DNA of 64,000 nucleotides, taken from the NCBI GenBank assembly GCA_028095445.1, contig JAOHCJ010000001.1:33758-97757 (forward strand), in the 5' to 3' direction. This DNA comes from Candidatus Pelagibacter sp. GTDB taxonomy: Bacteria > Pseudomonadota > Alphaproteobacteria > Pelagibacterales > Pelagibacteraceae. The notes under the pieces were generated by a model that saw only the letters and a program-made list of their open reading frames with translations, did no database searches and was not told where the DNA came from. How positions within the stretch are numbered: position 1 is the stretch's first letter; every line of letters starts with the position of its first letter. This document shows, piece by piece, positions 32,208-41,463 of this stretch. The translations under genes and the position numbers were made by a program.

Positions 32208-32752
32208 TGAAAAATTTTAAAGTAATAAATCAGGAAGGATTAAAAGATTGGGCTAAGGAAATTTTTAAAAAAAATTCTTTTAATATGGTTGATGTGTCCT
32301 TAAAAAAAGAAACTTTTAGAAGAGCTTTAGCTTCTGGTAAAATCTATGTTGGAAAAGAAATTTTTAATTTAATCAAAAATAAAGAAATGCCTAAAGGTGA
32401 CCCTATTGCATTGGCGGAAGTATCTGCTGTTCTTGGAGTTAAAAAAACAAGTGAATTAATACCTTTGTGCCACCCACTTCCAATTGATCATACGGCAACA
32501 AAAATAATTATGAACGAAATTGATAATTCATTGGAAGTTTTTTGTGTTGTTTCAGCTGTTGCCAAAACAGGTGTTGAGATGGAGGCTATCATGGGTGTAA
32601 ATACGGCATTAATTACAATTTATGATTTAAGCAAAATTGTAAATCCTCATCTTAAAATCGACAATGTAAAATTGTTGATTAAAGAAGGTGGAAAAAGTGG
32701 GTTATGGACTAATCCCGATGGTCTTCCTGATTTTTTAAAAGATATTTTTTAA
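32207..32752 (+). CDS. moaC: Cyclic pyranopterin monophosphate synthase
   Basis: The protein has 181 residues. 'IPLCHPLPIDHTATKI', 'CVVSAVAKTGVEMEAIMGVNTALITIYDLSK' and 'GKSGLW' are the MoaC landmarks. It acts after MoaA. Translationally coupled to moaA; the next gene (thioesterase) begins 10 bases later. Confidence 0.95.
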   Translation: MKNFKVINQEGLKDWAKEIFKKNSFNMVDVSLKKETFRRALASGKIYVGKEIFNLIKNKEMPKGDPIALAEVSAVLGVKKTSELIPLCHPLPIDHTATKIIMNEIDNSLEVFCVVSAVAKTGVEMEAIMGVNTALITIYDLSKIVNPHLKIDNVKLLIKEGGKSGLWTNPDGLPDFLKDIF

Positions 32753-32762
32753 CCATAGCAGC

Positions 32763-33233
32763 ATGTCAATTAAATTAGCTTCACAAAAAATTATTAAAGA
32801 TTGGATCGACTACAACGGTCATATGAATGTTGCCTATTATCTTTTAATATTTGACAAATTTGGTGCAGACAATCTTAATAATATTTTTAATATAGGTGAA
32901 CATTCAGCAAAAACTACCAGCATGAGCACAATGATGGTAGAAAGTAATATTACTTATAACCAAGAGCTCAAACTTGATGATGAAGTGGATATTAATTTAC
33001 TATACTTTGATCACGACAAAAAACGACTACAATATAAATTTGAAATGATTCATAGAAAAAAGGAATACTTGGCATCTACTTTTGAAGCTTTGGCTCTTTA
33101 TGTAAATCTAAATACTCGTAAAGTTCAAGAATTTGAAGAAGATAAAGTTAAAATCATGGATGACTTTATCTTAAAAAATAAATCAAATTTTAGTACTGAA
33201 GACTTAAAACTTTCATCTAAATTAAAAAAATGA
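32763..33233 (+). CDS. Hotdog-fold (4HBT-like) acyl-CoA thioesterase
   Basis: The protein has 156 residues. 'IKDWIDYNGHMNVAYYLLIFDKFG' is the catalytic Asp/helix of the 4-hydroxybenzoyl-CoA thioesterase fold, and 'LQYKFEMIHRKKEYLASTFEALALYV' completes it. Its place inside the moa cluster is not explained by MoCo chemistry. It may clean up an acyl-CoA side product or be an unrelated insertion. It overlaps moaD by 4 bases (ATGA). Confidence 0.78.
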   Translation: MSIKLASQKIIKDWIDYNGHMNVAYYLLIFDKFGADNLNNIFNIGEHSAKTTSMSTMMVESNITYNQELKLDDEVDINLLYFDHDKKRLQYKFEMIHRKKEYLASTFEALALYVNLNTRKVQEFEEDKVKIMDDFILKNKSNFSTEDLKLSSKLKK

Positions 33234-33499
33234 AAATAATTCTTGAACTATTTGGTGCAAGTAGAGATTTTAGCAATAAAGATTATTTAGAGTTCAATAT
33301 AAAAGAGAAGATTAAAATCAAAGATTTTAAAAAAGAAATCATTAATTATTTAGACAAAAATTTTAATGATAATAAAAACTTTAAAAAAATTGTTGAATCT
33401 TCTGCTTTTTGTTCAGAAGATAATAATATCATTAATGATAGCTATAAAATTTCAAAAGATCAAAAAATTGCAATTATCCCTCCAATAGGTGGTGGTTAA
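33230..33499 (+). CDS. moaD: Molybdopterin synthase small subunit
   Basis: The protein has 89 residues with a ThiS/MoaD beta-grasp and a C-terminal Gly-Gly (IAIIPPIGGG), the site that is thiocarboxylated. 'FSNKDYLEFNIKEKIKIKDFKKEI' is the N-terminal strand-helix region. It supplies sulfur to MoaE. It overlaps both neighbours by 1 to 4 bases. Confidence 0.9.
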   Translation: MKIILELFGASRDFSNKDYLEFNIKEKIKIKDFKKEIINYLDKNFNDNKNFKKIVESSAFCSEDNNIINDSYKISKDQKIAIIPPIGGG

Positions 33500-33945
33500 T
33501 GCTTCATACAAGAATATTAGATATAAAGGTTGAAAAAATAAGATCTTCTAATGCAGAAGATTTTATTAAATCATCTAAATATGGGGCTTCAATTATTTTT
33601 ACTGGTACTGTAAGGAATATTAATAAAAATAAAGAAGTTATTGGAATAACTTACGATAGCCATGATGAGCTAGTATTGAAAAGCTTTAAAGAGATTTATA
33701 ATGAAGCTGGAGATAAGTTAAAAATTATAGATAAAGCTGTCTTTATTGAGCATATTAAAGGTTACGTTGGTCTTGGTGAAACTAGCATTATTGTAGCTGT
33801 TGCGTGTAAACATAGAGATCAAGCTTATGTTTTGTCTAGATTTATAATTGAAGAAATTAAGAAAAGATCTCCTATTTGGAAAAAAGAACATTATAAAAAT
33901 GAAGAAAGTGAGTGGTTGGAGGGAAATCCAATTAGTACTAATTAA
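33499..33945 (+). CDS. moaE: Molybdopterin synthase large subunit
   Basis: The protein has 148 residues. 'GASIIFTGTVRNINKNKEVIGITYDSHDELVLKSFKEI' and 'IEHIKGYVGLGETSIIVAVACKHRDQAYVLSRFIIEEIKKRSPIWKKEHY' contain the conserved catalytic Lys/Arg and 'PIWKKE' end. Uses MoaD-COSH to make molybdopterin. It converges with the DUF779 gene, with 8 bases overlapping. Confidence 0.93.
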   Translation: MLHTRILDIKVEKIRSSNAEDFIKSSKYGASIIFTGTVRNINKNKEVIGITYDSHDELVLKSFKEIYNEAGDKLKIIDKAVFIEHIKGYVGLGETSIIVAVACKHRDQAYVLSRFIIEEIKKRSPIWKKEHYKNEESEWLEGNPISTN

Positions 33946-34285
33946 TCTTAATACCTTCAGGAACGCAAATCTCTGATCTTGTTAAAAATCTTCTACCAGT
34001 ACCATTATCTAAAGAAAACATTCCACCCATACCTTTAATACAATCAATAATTAAATCTGTATTTTTCCATGCCTCATGTTGTGTCTCACTTATATAAAAA
34101 GGTATTCCACCAATTTTTCCAATTAAAACATCATCATCGCTTACTAGAAATTCTTTAACAGGGTAACACATTGGAGCACTTCCATCACAACATCCACCAG
34201 ATTGATGAAAAAGCAATTCTTTACCATGATCTTTTTTAAGATCTTCAATTAGTTCTAGTGCTAAAGGTGTTGCTGAAACTTTCAT
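33938..34285 (-). CDS. DUF779-family protein
   Basis: The protein has 115 residues. 'LLFHQSGGCCDGSAPMCY' contains the conserved Cys pair, and 'GIPFYISETQHEAWKNTDLIID' follows, both DUF779 signatures. This domain is usually next to an aldehyde or alcohol dehydrogenase, as here (aldehyde dehydrogenase upstream). Possibly a metallo-chaperone or redox partner. Confidence 0.85.
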   Translation of the reverse strand: MKVSATPLALELIEDLKKDHGKELLFHQSGGCCDGSAPMCYPVKEFLVSDDDVLIGKIGGIPFYISETQHEAWKNTDLIIDCIKGMGGMFSLDNGTGRRFLTRSEICVPEGIKIN

Positions 34286-34291
34286 AGTTAT

Positions 34292-34317
34292 ATGGCCTGT
34301 AATTTATTACAGGCCAT
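34292..34317 (-). promoter_or_regulatory. 11-bp perfect hairpin just before the DUF779 start
   Basis: ATGGCCTGTAA (34292-34302), loop TTTA, TTACAGGCCAT (34307-34317). On the minus strand it lies between the aldehyde dehydrogenase and DUF779 genes, six bases before the DUF779 ATG. The only possible ribosome-binding site would lie in the stem, so it may regulate initiation. No following T-run. Confidence 0.5.
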
Positions 34318-34330
34318 TATAAGATATTTG

Positions 34331-36085
34331 TTAAAAGAAACCTAATTTTTTCTCACTGTATGACACATGTAAGTTTTTCACTTGTCTGTAGTGATTAAGC
34401 ATCATTTTATGTGTTTCTCTACCAATTCCAGATTGTTTATATCCTCCGAAAGCAGCATGAGCTGGATAAGCATGGTAACAGTTGGTCCAAACTCTACCTG
34501 CTTGGATTCCTCTTCCCATTCTATAAGCTACATTTCCATTTCTAGTCCAAACACCTGCTCCTAAACCATAAAGAGTGTCATTAGCAATTTCTAATGCATG
34601 AGCTTCATCTTTAAATTTAGTAACAGATACCACTGGTCCAAAAATTTCTTCTTGGAAAACTCTCATAGAGTTATTACCTTCAAAAATAGTAGGTTGGATA
34701 TAGTTTCCTTTTTCCAAACCACTGTTTAAGTTGGCAACTTCTCCACCACATAGAACTTTGGCACCTTCTTTCTTACCTAAATCTAAGTAAGATTTTATTT
34801 TTTCCATTTGTTCTAATGATACTTGAGCACCAATCATAGTCTCCATTTTTAGAGGATTGTCTTGTTTGACTGCTTTTGTTCTAGCAATAGCTCTTTCTAT
34901 AAATTTATCATAGATAGACTCTTGGATTAATACCCTGCTAGGACAAGTACAAACTTCACCCTGATTAAGAGTAAACATCGCAAAACCTTCAAGACATTTA
35001 TCGAAGAAATCATCATCTTGATCCATGACATCCTCAAAGAAAACATTTGGAGATTTTCCACCTAATTCTAAAGTTATTGGAATTAAGTTTTGTGATGCAT
35101 ATTGCATGATCAAACGTCCAGTTGTTGTTTCACCAGTAAAAGCAATCTTTCTGATTCTTTTAGATGAAGCTAATGGCTTTCCTGCTTCTAAACCAAAACC
35201 ACTTACAACATTAACAACTCCTGGAGGTAATAGGTCTCCAATAAGTTCCATTAAAAGCAAGATAGATGCTGGTGTTTGTTCAGCTGGTTTTAAAACTACA
35301 CAGTTACCTGCAGCAAGTGCTGGTGCAAGTTTCCATGTTGCCATTAATAATGGAAAATTCCAAGGTATTATTTGACCAACAACACCTAATGGTTCAGGTA
35401 TATGATAAGAGTATTCACTATTACTTATCTCTGAAACAGAGCCTTCTTCTGCTCTAATAACACCAGCAAAATATCTCCAGTGATCAACAACTAATGGTAA
35501 ATCAGCTGCCATACATTCTCTGATTGGCTTTCCATTATCTAGACATTCAGCCGTAGCTAATAGTTCAAGATTTTTTTCAATAACATCAGCTATTTTTAGC
35601 AGAATGTTTGATCTTTCAGTTATAGATGTAACTCCCCAAGTAGGAAAAGCAGCATGTGCAGCATCTAATGCAGCATCTACATCTTTTGCGTCTGATCTTG
35701 GAATAGAACATATAACTTCATTGTTAATTGGGCTCACGTTATCAAAATATTTTCCTGATTTTGGTTTAACGAATTTTCCCCCTATAAAATTTCCATATTG
35801 TTCTTTAAAAGGAAATTTAACTTTTAAGTGAGACGTATCTAGTAACGGAGATCGTCCACCTTTCACTGTTTCTGTACTCATTTTAACCTTCTTTCTCTTT
35901 TTATTGTTTTTTAGCTTATTTTTTTTAATTGGTTTAAGTAACTTCTTTTTAGTCACACCTTTTTTATTTTTGGTTTTTTTAGTAATTTTATTTTTTTTTA
36001 ATGATCGCTTGACCAAATTACTTTTAATTTTCTTTTTGGTCTTAGTTTTTTTCTTTTTGGCTTTTTTTCTCATTTTTACAGCCAT
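34331..36085 (-). CDS. Aldehyde dehydrogenase with a lysine-rich N-terminal extension
   Basis: The catalytic part (from MSTETVKGG) has about 516 residues, the usual length. '[31 protein letters not shown]', '[12 protein letters not shown]' and the active-site Cys in '[12 protein letters not shown]' fit the AldB/ExaC group, which oxidises acetaldehyde or other aliphatic aldehydes. An in-frame extension of about 70 residues, mostly Lys with Thr/Asn, precedes it. I give the longest ATG form; an internal ATG at 35881 has a better ribosome-binding site (GAAGG) and would remove the extension. A DUF779 gene follows. Confidence 0.85.
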   Translation of the reverse strand: MAVKMRKKAKKKKTKTKKKIKSNLVKRSLKKNKITKKTKNKKGVTKKKLLKPIKKNKLKNNKKRKKVKMSTETVKGGRSPLLDTSHLKVKFPFKEQYGNFIGGKFVKPKSGKYFDNVSPINNEVICSIPRSDAKDVDAALDAAHAAFPTWGVTSITERSNILLKIADVIEKNLELLATAECLDNGKPIRECMAADLPLVVDHWRYFAGVIRAEEGSVSEISNSEYSYHIPEPLGVVGQIIPWNFPLLMATWKLAPALAAGNCVVLKPAEQTPASILLLMELIGDLLPPGVVNVVSGFGLEAGKPLASSKRIRKIAFTGETTTGRLIMQYASQNLIPITLELGGKSPNVFFEDVMDQDDDFFDKCLEGFAMFTLNQGEVCTCPSRVLIQESIYDKFIERAIARTKAVKQDNPLKMETMIGAQVSLEQMEKIKSYLDLGKKEGAKVLCGGEVANLNSGLEKGNYIQPTIFEGNNSMRVFQEEIFGPVVSVTKFKDEAHALEIANDTLYGLGAGVWTRNGNVAYRMGRGIQAGRVWTNCYHAYPAHAAFGGYKQSGIGRETHKMMLNHYRQVKNLHVSYSEKKLGFF

Positions 36086-36202
36086 AAAAAAGTTAACCAA
36101 AGAAACTATATATGATCTACTTATATAAATATTTTATTTCTACTAATGATTGAATTTAACCTACATCTTGTGCTTAATTGAAATGTGTCTAATATTTTAA
36201 TT

Positions 36203-36448
36203 ATGATTGAAGATAAAAAAAAAGAATTACAATCTGCTACTTTCGAAAGATTGTTAAAACATTTAGATGAGAGAAAAGATGTTCAAAATATTGATCTTAT
36301 GAACTTAGCTGGTTTTTGCAGAAACTGTTTATCAAGATGGTATAGAGAAGAGGCTGAAAAAAAAGATATAACTATTTCAGATCCTGAGGCAAGAGAACAT
36401 GTTTATAGAATGCCCTACTCGGAGTGGAAAGAAAAATATCAAAAATAA
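36203..36448 (+). CDS. DUF1244-family protein
   Basis: The protein has 81 residues from the ATG at 36203. 'DVQNIDLMNLAGFCRNCLSRWYREEAE' and 'YRMPYSEWKEKYQ' are the DUF1244 motif, with the conserved Cys pair. Function unknown, widely conserved in alphaproteobacteria. A GTG start 18 bases upstream is also possible. Converges with moaB with only the stop codons adjacent. Confidence 0.85.
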   Translation: MIEDKKKELQSATFERLLKHLDERKDVQNIDLMNLAGFCRNCLSRWYREEAEKKDITISDPEAREHVYRMPYSEWKEKYQK

Positions 36449-36949
36449 CTATTTTTCTTTAAGTCTTGGAAATAATTCAACAAAGTTACAAGGCTTGTGA
36501 TTTATATCTAGTTGATGCTTTAAAATACCTTCCCATGCATCAATAACTCCACCTGATGATCCGGGGAGAGCAAAAACATATTTCCCATTTGCCAAAACTG
36601 CACACGCTCTAGATTGAATGGCAGATGTGCCTACAGTTTTTAAACTAAGAGTTCTAAAAACTTCTCCAAAACCTGGAATATGTTTATCAGCAATCTCATT
36701 AACTGCTTCAGGAGTAATGTCTCTACCAGTTAAGCCTGTTCCACCAGTGGTGATAACAACATCAATTTCATCTTTATTTATCCATTCCTTCAAAATTTTA
36801 ACAATATCATCTTTATTGTCTTTGCAAATTTTTCTATCTATTAAATTGTGCTTAGCTTCTTCAATTTTTTTTACTAAAATTCCTCCTGATTTATCATTTT
36901 CAAAAGTTCTGGTATCTGTAACAGTTAAAAGTGCTATATTTACAATCAT
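36449..36949 (-). CDS. moaB: MoaB-family molybdopterin adenylyltransferase
   Basis: The protein has 166 residues. 'DVVITTGGTGLTGRDITPEAVNEIADKHIPGFGEVFRTLS' is the MoaB/MogA domain, and 'VFALPGSSGGVIDAWEGILKHQLDIN' completes it. It adenylylates molybdopterin before molybdenum insertion. Together with moaACDE it gives most of the molybdenum-cofactor pathway. Confidence 0.9.
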   Translation of the reverse strand: MIVNIALLTVTDTRTFENDKSGGILVKKIEEAKHNLIDRKICKDNKDDIVKILKEWINKDEIDVVITTGGTGLTGRDITPEAVNEIADKHIPGFGEVFRTLSLKTVGTSAIQSRACAVLANGKYVFALPGSSGGVIDAWEGILKHQLDINHKPCNFVELFPRLKEK

Positions 36950-36967
36950 AAATTTAAATTAATTATA

Positions 36968-37714
36968 ATGTTTATATTATCATTTTTATTTTTTCTAACA
37001 TCAATATTATACTCAAGTGTAGGATTTGGTGGAGGGTCAACATACTTGGCTCTACTATTGATTTGGGGTGTTCCTTATCAAATTTTTCCTGTTATTGCAC
37101 TTTGTTGTAATATTATTGTCGTTTCTGGAAATTGTTTTAACTATATTAGAGCTGGTAATGTTAATCTAAAATTATTAACTCCTTATTTAATCTCTTCTAT
37201 ACCATTAGCATTTATTGGTGGATCTCTTTCAATAGAAAAAGATATTTTTGAAATTTTACTCTTTATAGTTTTGGTATTAGCTGGATTTTTGCTACTTTTA
37301 AAATTTCAATCTTATGATGAAGAAAAAGAAAATTTCAATAAAATTCCTAAAACAATCTGTTTTTTAATTGGGGGCGTTATAGGGTTTATTTCTGGTATTG
37401 TAGGAATTGGTGGGGGTATTTTTTTAAGTCCTATACTTTTATTAATAAAAGCTGGTAAAGCCAAGGATATAGCTACAGCTGCCTCACTTTTTATTTTAAT
37501 AAATTCTATAGCAGGTGTTGGTGGTCAATTTACAAAAGATTTTGTTTTAAGTGAAATAGCAAATTATTGGTCTTTTTTCTTTATAGTTTTTGTAGGTGGA
37601 CAATTAGGAAACTTTTTAAACTTAAAATTTTTTCCAGGTAGAATGTTAGTACTTATAACTTCCACTCTTGTAATATTTGTTGCTATAAGAATGGGTTTTA
37701 AAATATTAATTTGA
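36968..37714 (+). CDS. TSUP/TauE-SafE family membrane anion transporter
   Basis: The protein has 248 residues and about eight membrane helices. The two repeated motifs, 'SSVGFGGGSTYLALLL' near residue 16 and 'ISGIVGIGGGIFLSPIL' near 140, mark the TauE/SafE (TSUP) family. Members export sulfite, sulfoacetate or other organic anions. With taurine degradation genes in the window, sulfite efflux is a plausible role, inferred not shown. Confidence 0.85.
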   Translation: MFILSFLFFLTSILYSSVGFGGGSTYLALLLIWGVPYQIFPVIALCCNIIVVSGNCFNYIRAGNVNLKLLTPYLISSIPLAFIGGSLSIEKDIFEILLFIVLVLAGFLLLLKFQSYDEEKENFNKIPKTICFLIGGVIGFISGIVGIGGGIFLSPILLLIKAGKAKDIATAASLFILINSIAGVGGQFTKDFVLSEIANYWSFFFIVFVGGQLGNFLNLKFFPGRMLVLITSTLVIFVAIRMGFKILI

Positions 37715-37730
37715 ATAATATAATGAAAAT

Positions 37731-38321
37731 ATGAAAACTTTAAGACTATTTGGTCCTACATTAGGAAAAGGGAAATTATCAAAAAAAATTATTAAAATAA
37801 TTAATGATAAAGTTGATAAGTCCTCAATATCTAAAAAAAATGATTACAGTTCTAAACTAGCAAGTCAAATTAAGAATGAAGTTAAATTTACCAATTCCTT
37901 TATTAACAAAAAACTATCTAAAGAATTAATTAAAAATATTAAAGATTATTTGAAAAAATCTGAAGTTAAAAATATAAAAAATATCAAGATAATTAGCCTA
38001 TGGGTAGTTAGACAATTTAAAAATGAATACAATCCCATTCATTATCATGGGGGGCAATTGTCAGGTATTGGATATCTAAAAATTCCAAAAAATATGAGTC
38101 AAAATAAAATGGTTAAAAATAAAAAAACTAAGACCAATGGAACTATTGATTTTATAAATGGTCAAAAAAACTTTATAAGCAAAAGTATCTTTAACTTAAA
38201 TCCCAAACTTGGTGATTTTTTAATTTTTCCAAATTATTTAATGCATACAGCTTATCCATTTAATGTAGATGGTGAAAGAAGATCGTTTTCTTTTAATGCG
38301 AAGATTATATTTAAGAAATAG
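37731..38321 (+). CDS. 2-oxoglutarate/Fe(II) oxygenase-like protein
   Basis: The protein has 196 residues. 'NEYNPIHYHGGQLSGIGYLKIP' gives the first metal His, and 'PKLGDFLIFPNYLMHTAYPFNVDGERRSFSFNAK' the distal His plus the 2OG-binding Arg. This fits the TIGR02466-like oxygenases. A Lys-rich N-terminal half precedes it. The substrate is unknown. It overlaps the EamA stop by 11 bases, converging. Confidence 0.75.
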   Translation: MKTLRLFGPTLGKGKLSKKIIKIINDKVDKSSISKKNDYSSKLASQIKNEVKFTNSFINKKLSKELIKNIKDYLKKSEVKNIKNIKIISLWVVRQFKNEYNPIHYHGGQLSGIGYLKIPKNMSQNKMVKNKKTKTNGTIDFINGQKNFISKSIFNLNPKLGDFLIFPNYLMHTAYPFNVDGERRSFSFNAKIIFKK

Positions 38322-39201
38322 TTTTTTTATTATCTGCTTTCTTTACAAAATAAAGTCCAACTAAAACAGCTAACAAAGAAACTATGATTTTAGGAGTAAT
38401 AATTTCTTTTAAAAAAACATAACCTAAAATTATTCCAAATATAGGTATTAAGTAAGACACTTGTGACTGGAAAATTAAACCATTATTTTTTAAAATTCTA
38501 AATCTTAGCAACCATGCTAATCCGGTTGATACTAATCCTAAATAAACAACTGATATAGAGGACTCTATTGATGGAACACTAATCCATGGTTTTTCTGTTA
38601 ATAAAACTATGGGTATCAAAATAATAACTGCCCATATCAATATTGATCCTGTTACATTTTCATTTTTTTTTTTACTAATTTTCAAGGTTAACACTCCTCC
38701 AATAACATAACATGTTGATCCAAGTAAAATTAATAGAGCTGAAATAAAATTGTTATCATTTATTAAAAAATTATCTGAAAATAAATAAACTATTCCTGAA
38801 AAACCAATCAATATTCCAAATGTTTTGATAAAATTAAATTTTTCATTCTTAGTAAAAAAATGTCCTAAGACTGTTGAGCTTAAAGGTGTTGTTGACATTA
38901 GTATTGCAGCAAGATTGCTTTGAACATATTTTACTCCATAAGCTATTAAAAAAAATGGTGCAACGAGATTTATAAACCCTATTAGTGCAAACCAATACCA
39001 ATCTCTAGAAAATGCTTCTATCTTAATTTTTTTGTAAAAACATAATAATAAAACTGGAATTGCACCAAAAAAGACTCTTAGAAATGCGATAGTAACTGGT
39101 CCAAAAGACTCAGTTGCAATTTTAATATTAAAAAATGCTGACGACCATATTAATGCTAGAATAACCAACAAAATATAATCAATTAGCTTTGGTGTTTTCA
39201 T
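38311..39201 (-). CDS. EamA/DMT-family transporter
   Basis: The protein has 296 residues with ten membrane segments in two EamA repeats; 'FFNIKIATESFGPVTIAFLRVFFGAIPVLLL' opens the first and 'VYLGLVSTGLAWLLRFRILKN' is in the second. It exports small metabolites. Its stop side converges with the oxygenase gene; its start overlaps the YbaK stop by four bases, so the two are probably coupled. Confidence 0.87.
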   Translation of the reverse strand: MKTPKLIDYILLVILALIWSSAFFNIKIATESFGPVTIAFLRVFFGAIPVLLLCFYKKIKIEAFSRDWYWFALIGFINLVAPFFLIAYGVKYVQSNLAAILMSTTPLSSTVLGHFFTKNEKFNFIKTFGILIGFSGIVYLFSDNFLINDNNFISALLILLGSTCYVIGGVLTLKISKKKNENVTGSILIWAVIILIPIVLLTEKPWISVPSIESSISVVYLGLVSTGLAWLLRFRILKNNGLIFQSQVSYLIPIFGIILGYVFLKEIITPKIIVSLLAVLVGLYFVKKADNKKTIS

Positions 39202-39677
39202 TCAGTTATGTCTTCAATTTTTCCATTTGTTATTTTTAGAATGTCTTTATAATTTATCTTAAAAATACAGTTAGGGTGTCCTGCTGCTGCAAAAAGATCA
39301 GTAAATCTTTTTAAAGAATTATCTATAAAAATTTCTATCTTATTTAAATGTGCTATAGGTGAAACTCCACCTATTGTATATCCAGTTTGAGCTTTTACTT
39401 CATCGGGTGATGCCATTAATAGGTTTTTTTGATTTTTTATCTTTTTTAATTTATTTAATGAACATCTCTTATCTCCAGAAACTAAGCATAAAATATAACT
39501 TTCCTCTGTTTTAAAAACCAAACTTTTAACAATTGCACCCACATCACAATCTAGTTCTTTAGAGGCTTCTATCGCTGTTCTTGCTGAATTTTCAAGCACA
39601 ATCACCTCTAAAGATTCATTAAAATCTTTTAAATGTCTTTCTACCCTTCTTACTGGCTCTTTATCTAATAAACTCAT
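39198..39677 (-). CDS. YbaK/EbsC-family aminoacyl-tRNA deacylase-like protein
   Basis: The protein has 159 residues. 'CDVGAIVKSLVFKTEESYILCLVSGDKRCSLNKLKK' and 'GYTIGGVSPIAHL' are the YbaK/ProX-type editing-domain signatures. It probably removes misacylated amino acids from tRNA, e.g. Cys-tRNAPro. Its start is 144 bases from glnA, in divergent orientation. Confidence 0.87.
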   Translation of the reverse strand: MSLLDKEPVRRVERHLKDFNESLEVIVLENSARTAIEASKELDCDVGAIVKSLVFKTEESYILCLVSGDKRCSLNKLKKIKNQKNLLMASPDEVKAQTGYTIGGVSPIAHLNKIEIFIDNSLKRFTDLFAAAGHPNCIFKINYKDILKITNGKIEDITE

Positions 39678-39821
39678 ATTTCAACTAACAATTGATTGCT
39701 AATTTAACAAATAATGATGTAATTCATATGTAAAAAACGCATAGGTGATATTTATTAATCAAGCAATATTATTCGATAAACATTTGTTAAGGTTTGAAAT
39801 AAAACTTAAAAGGGAGAAAAC

Positions 39822-41228
39822 ATGAGTGCTAGTAATGTACTAAAGTTTATTAAAGAAAAAGAAGCTGAATTTGTAGATTTAAGATTTTCTGATCCAAGAG
39901 GAAAGCTTCAACACCTAACAATGGACTCAACTATAGTAGATGAAGAAATGTTAAATGATGGTGTGTTTTTTGATGGTTCGTCTATTGCAGGCTGGAAAGC
40001 TATAAATGAATCTGACATGATTTTAAAGCCAGACACATCAAGAATGATTATGGATCCTTTTACCTCTCATAATACTGTTATACTTTTTTGTGATATTTTA
40101 GATGCTGTTAAAAAATCACCTTATGAAAGAGACCCGAGAGGTACAGCAAAAAAAGCAGAGGAATTTTTAAAAAAATCTGGTGTAGGAGATAAAGCATTCT
40201 TTGGTCCTGAGCCTGAGTTTTTTGTTTTTGACGACGTTAGAATTAATAACGAACCTAACAACACTGGTTTTAAAATAGATAGTAAAGAAGGTCCATATAA
40301 CTCTGGTACTGAATACGCGAATGGTAATATGGGACATAGACCTCCAGTTAAAGGTGGGTATTTCCCAGTACCACCTGTTGATAGTGAGCAAGATATGCGA
40401 AGTGAATATTTAAAAAACTTGAAAGAAGTTGGTATTAAAGTTGAAAAACATCATCATGAAGTAGCGCCAAGTCAACATGAGCTCGGAATGTACTTTGGAA
40501 CTTTAGTCGACCAAGCTGATAACGTTCAATTATATAAATATGTTGTTCAGATGGTAACACATTCATTCGGGAAAACTGCAACTTTTATGCCAAAACCTGT
40601 TGCTGGAGATAATGGTTCTGGTATGCACATTCATCAATCAATCTGGAAAGGTAAAACACCAGTTTTTTCTGGTGACGCCTATGCTGGATTATCAGAGACT
40701 GCATTACATTATATTGGTGGTATCCTAAAACATGCCAAAGCGATAAATGCTTTTTCTAATGCTACGACAAACAGTTATAAAAGGTTAATACCTGGTTTTG
40801 AAGCTCCAGTTTTACTTGCATACTCTGCAAGAAATAGATCTGCTTCATGTCGTATACCAATTACTTTAAGTAAAAATGGTGCAAGATGTGAAATAAGATT
40901 TCCTGATGCTGCAGGAAATCCTTATTTAACTTTTGCTGCTATGCTTATGGCTGGTTTGGATGGAATTAAAAATAAAATACACCCAGGTGAGTCATTTGAC
41001 AAAGATCTTTATGAATTACCACCTGAGGAAGTTAAAAATATTCCAACTGTTTGTGGATCTTTAAGAGAGGCAATGGAAAGTTTAGATAAAGATAGAGAGT
41101 TTTTAACTCAAGGAGGTGTATTTACAGACGATCAAATTGATGCTTACATTGCGCTAAAATTTGAAGAAATACATAAATTTGAACATGCGCCACACCCAGT
41201 TGAGTTTGAGATGTATTACAGTGGCTAG
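39822..41228 (+). CDS. glnA: Glutamine synthetase type I
   Basis: The protein has 468 residues. '[17 protein letters not shown]', '[12 protein letters not shown]', '[22 protein letters not shown]', '[10 protein letters not shown]', 'NRSASCRIP' and the adenylylation-site loop '[10 protein letters not shown]' (Tyr near 396) are all present, so it is a regulated GS-I beta form. It assimilates ammonium, including that released by alanine dehydrogenase. A GGGAGA site lies before the ATG. Confidence 0.97.
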   Translation: MSASNVLKFIKEKEAEFVDLRFSDPRGKLQHLTMDSTIVDEEMLNDGVFFDGSSIAGWKAINESDMILKPDTSRMIMDPFTSHNTVILFCDILDAVKKSPYERDPRGTAKKAEEFLKKSGVGDKAFFGPEPEFFVFDDVRINNEPNNTGFKIDSKEGPYNSGTEYANGNMGHRPPVKGGYFPVPPVDSEQDMRSEYLKNLKEVGIKVEKHHHEVAPSQHELGMYFGTLVDQADNVQLYKYVVQMVTHSFGKTATFMPKPVAGDNGSGMHIHQSIWKGKTPVFSGDAYAGLSETALHYIGGILKHAKAINAFSNATTNSYKRLIPGFEAPVLLAYSARNRSASCRIPITLSKNGARCEIRFPDAAGNPYLTFAAMLMAGLDGIKNKIHPGESFDKDLYELPPEEVKNIPTVCGSLREAMESLDKDREFLTQGGVFTDDQIDAYIALKFEEIHKFEHAPHPVEFEMYYSG

Positions 41229-41233
41229 ATTAT

Positions 41234-41404
41234 TTACTGTCTAGTTGTTGCTATTGTATCTTTGTTAATTCCTTTTTTAACAACGTAATCCTGAGTGCCA
41301 TTAGCACCAGTGTTTACTTCTTTACGAAGATTCTTAAAAAAAGATTTCTCTTTTAAAGATTTCTCCAGTGATTTAACAAGATTTTTAAATTCAAATTTAT
41401 TCAT
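41234..41404 (-). CDS. Small hypothetical protein (56 aa)
   Basis: ATG at 41404 gives 56 residues: a basic helical N-terminus 'NKFEFKNLVKSLEKSLKEKSFFKNL' followed by a polar tail 'EVNTGANGTQDYVVKKGIN'. No stop interrupts it, and codon use is like its neighbours. It fills nearly all of the spacer between glnA and sufA, converges with glnA, and is on the suf-operon strand. Unknown function; no ribosome-binding site is visible. Confidence 0.5.
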   Translation of the reverse strand: MNKFEFKNLVKSLEKSLKEKSFFKNLRKEVNTGANGTQDYVVKKGINKDTIATTRQ

Positions 41405-41463
41405 ATTTAATTATTAGCATAGATATGCGTATTATGCAAATCAGATATGTTTAAAACAGGTAT

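Noticed and set aside
35904..36128. 74-aa plus-strand ORF opposite the lysine-rich extension
   Set aside because: It is the Phe/Leu-rich antisense of the Lys codons and shows no gene signals.
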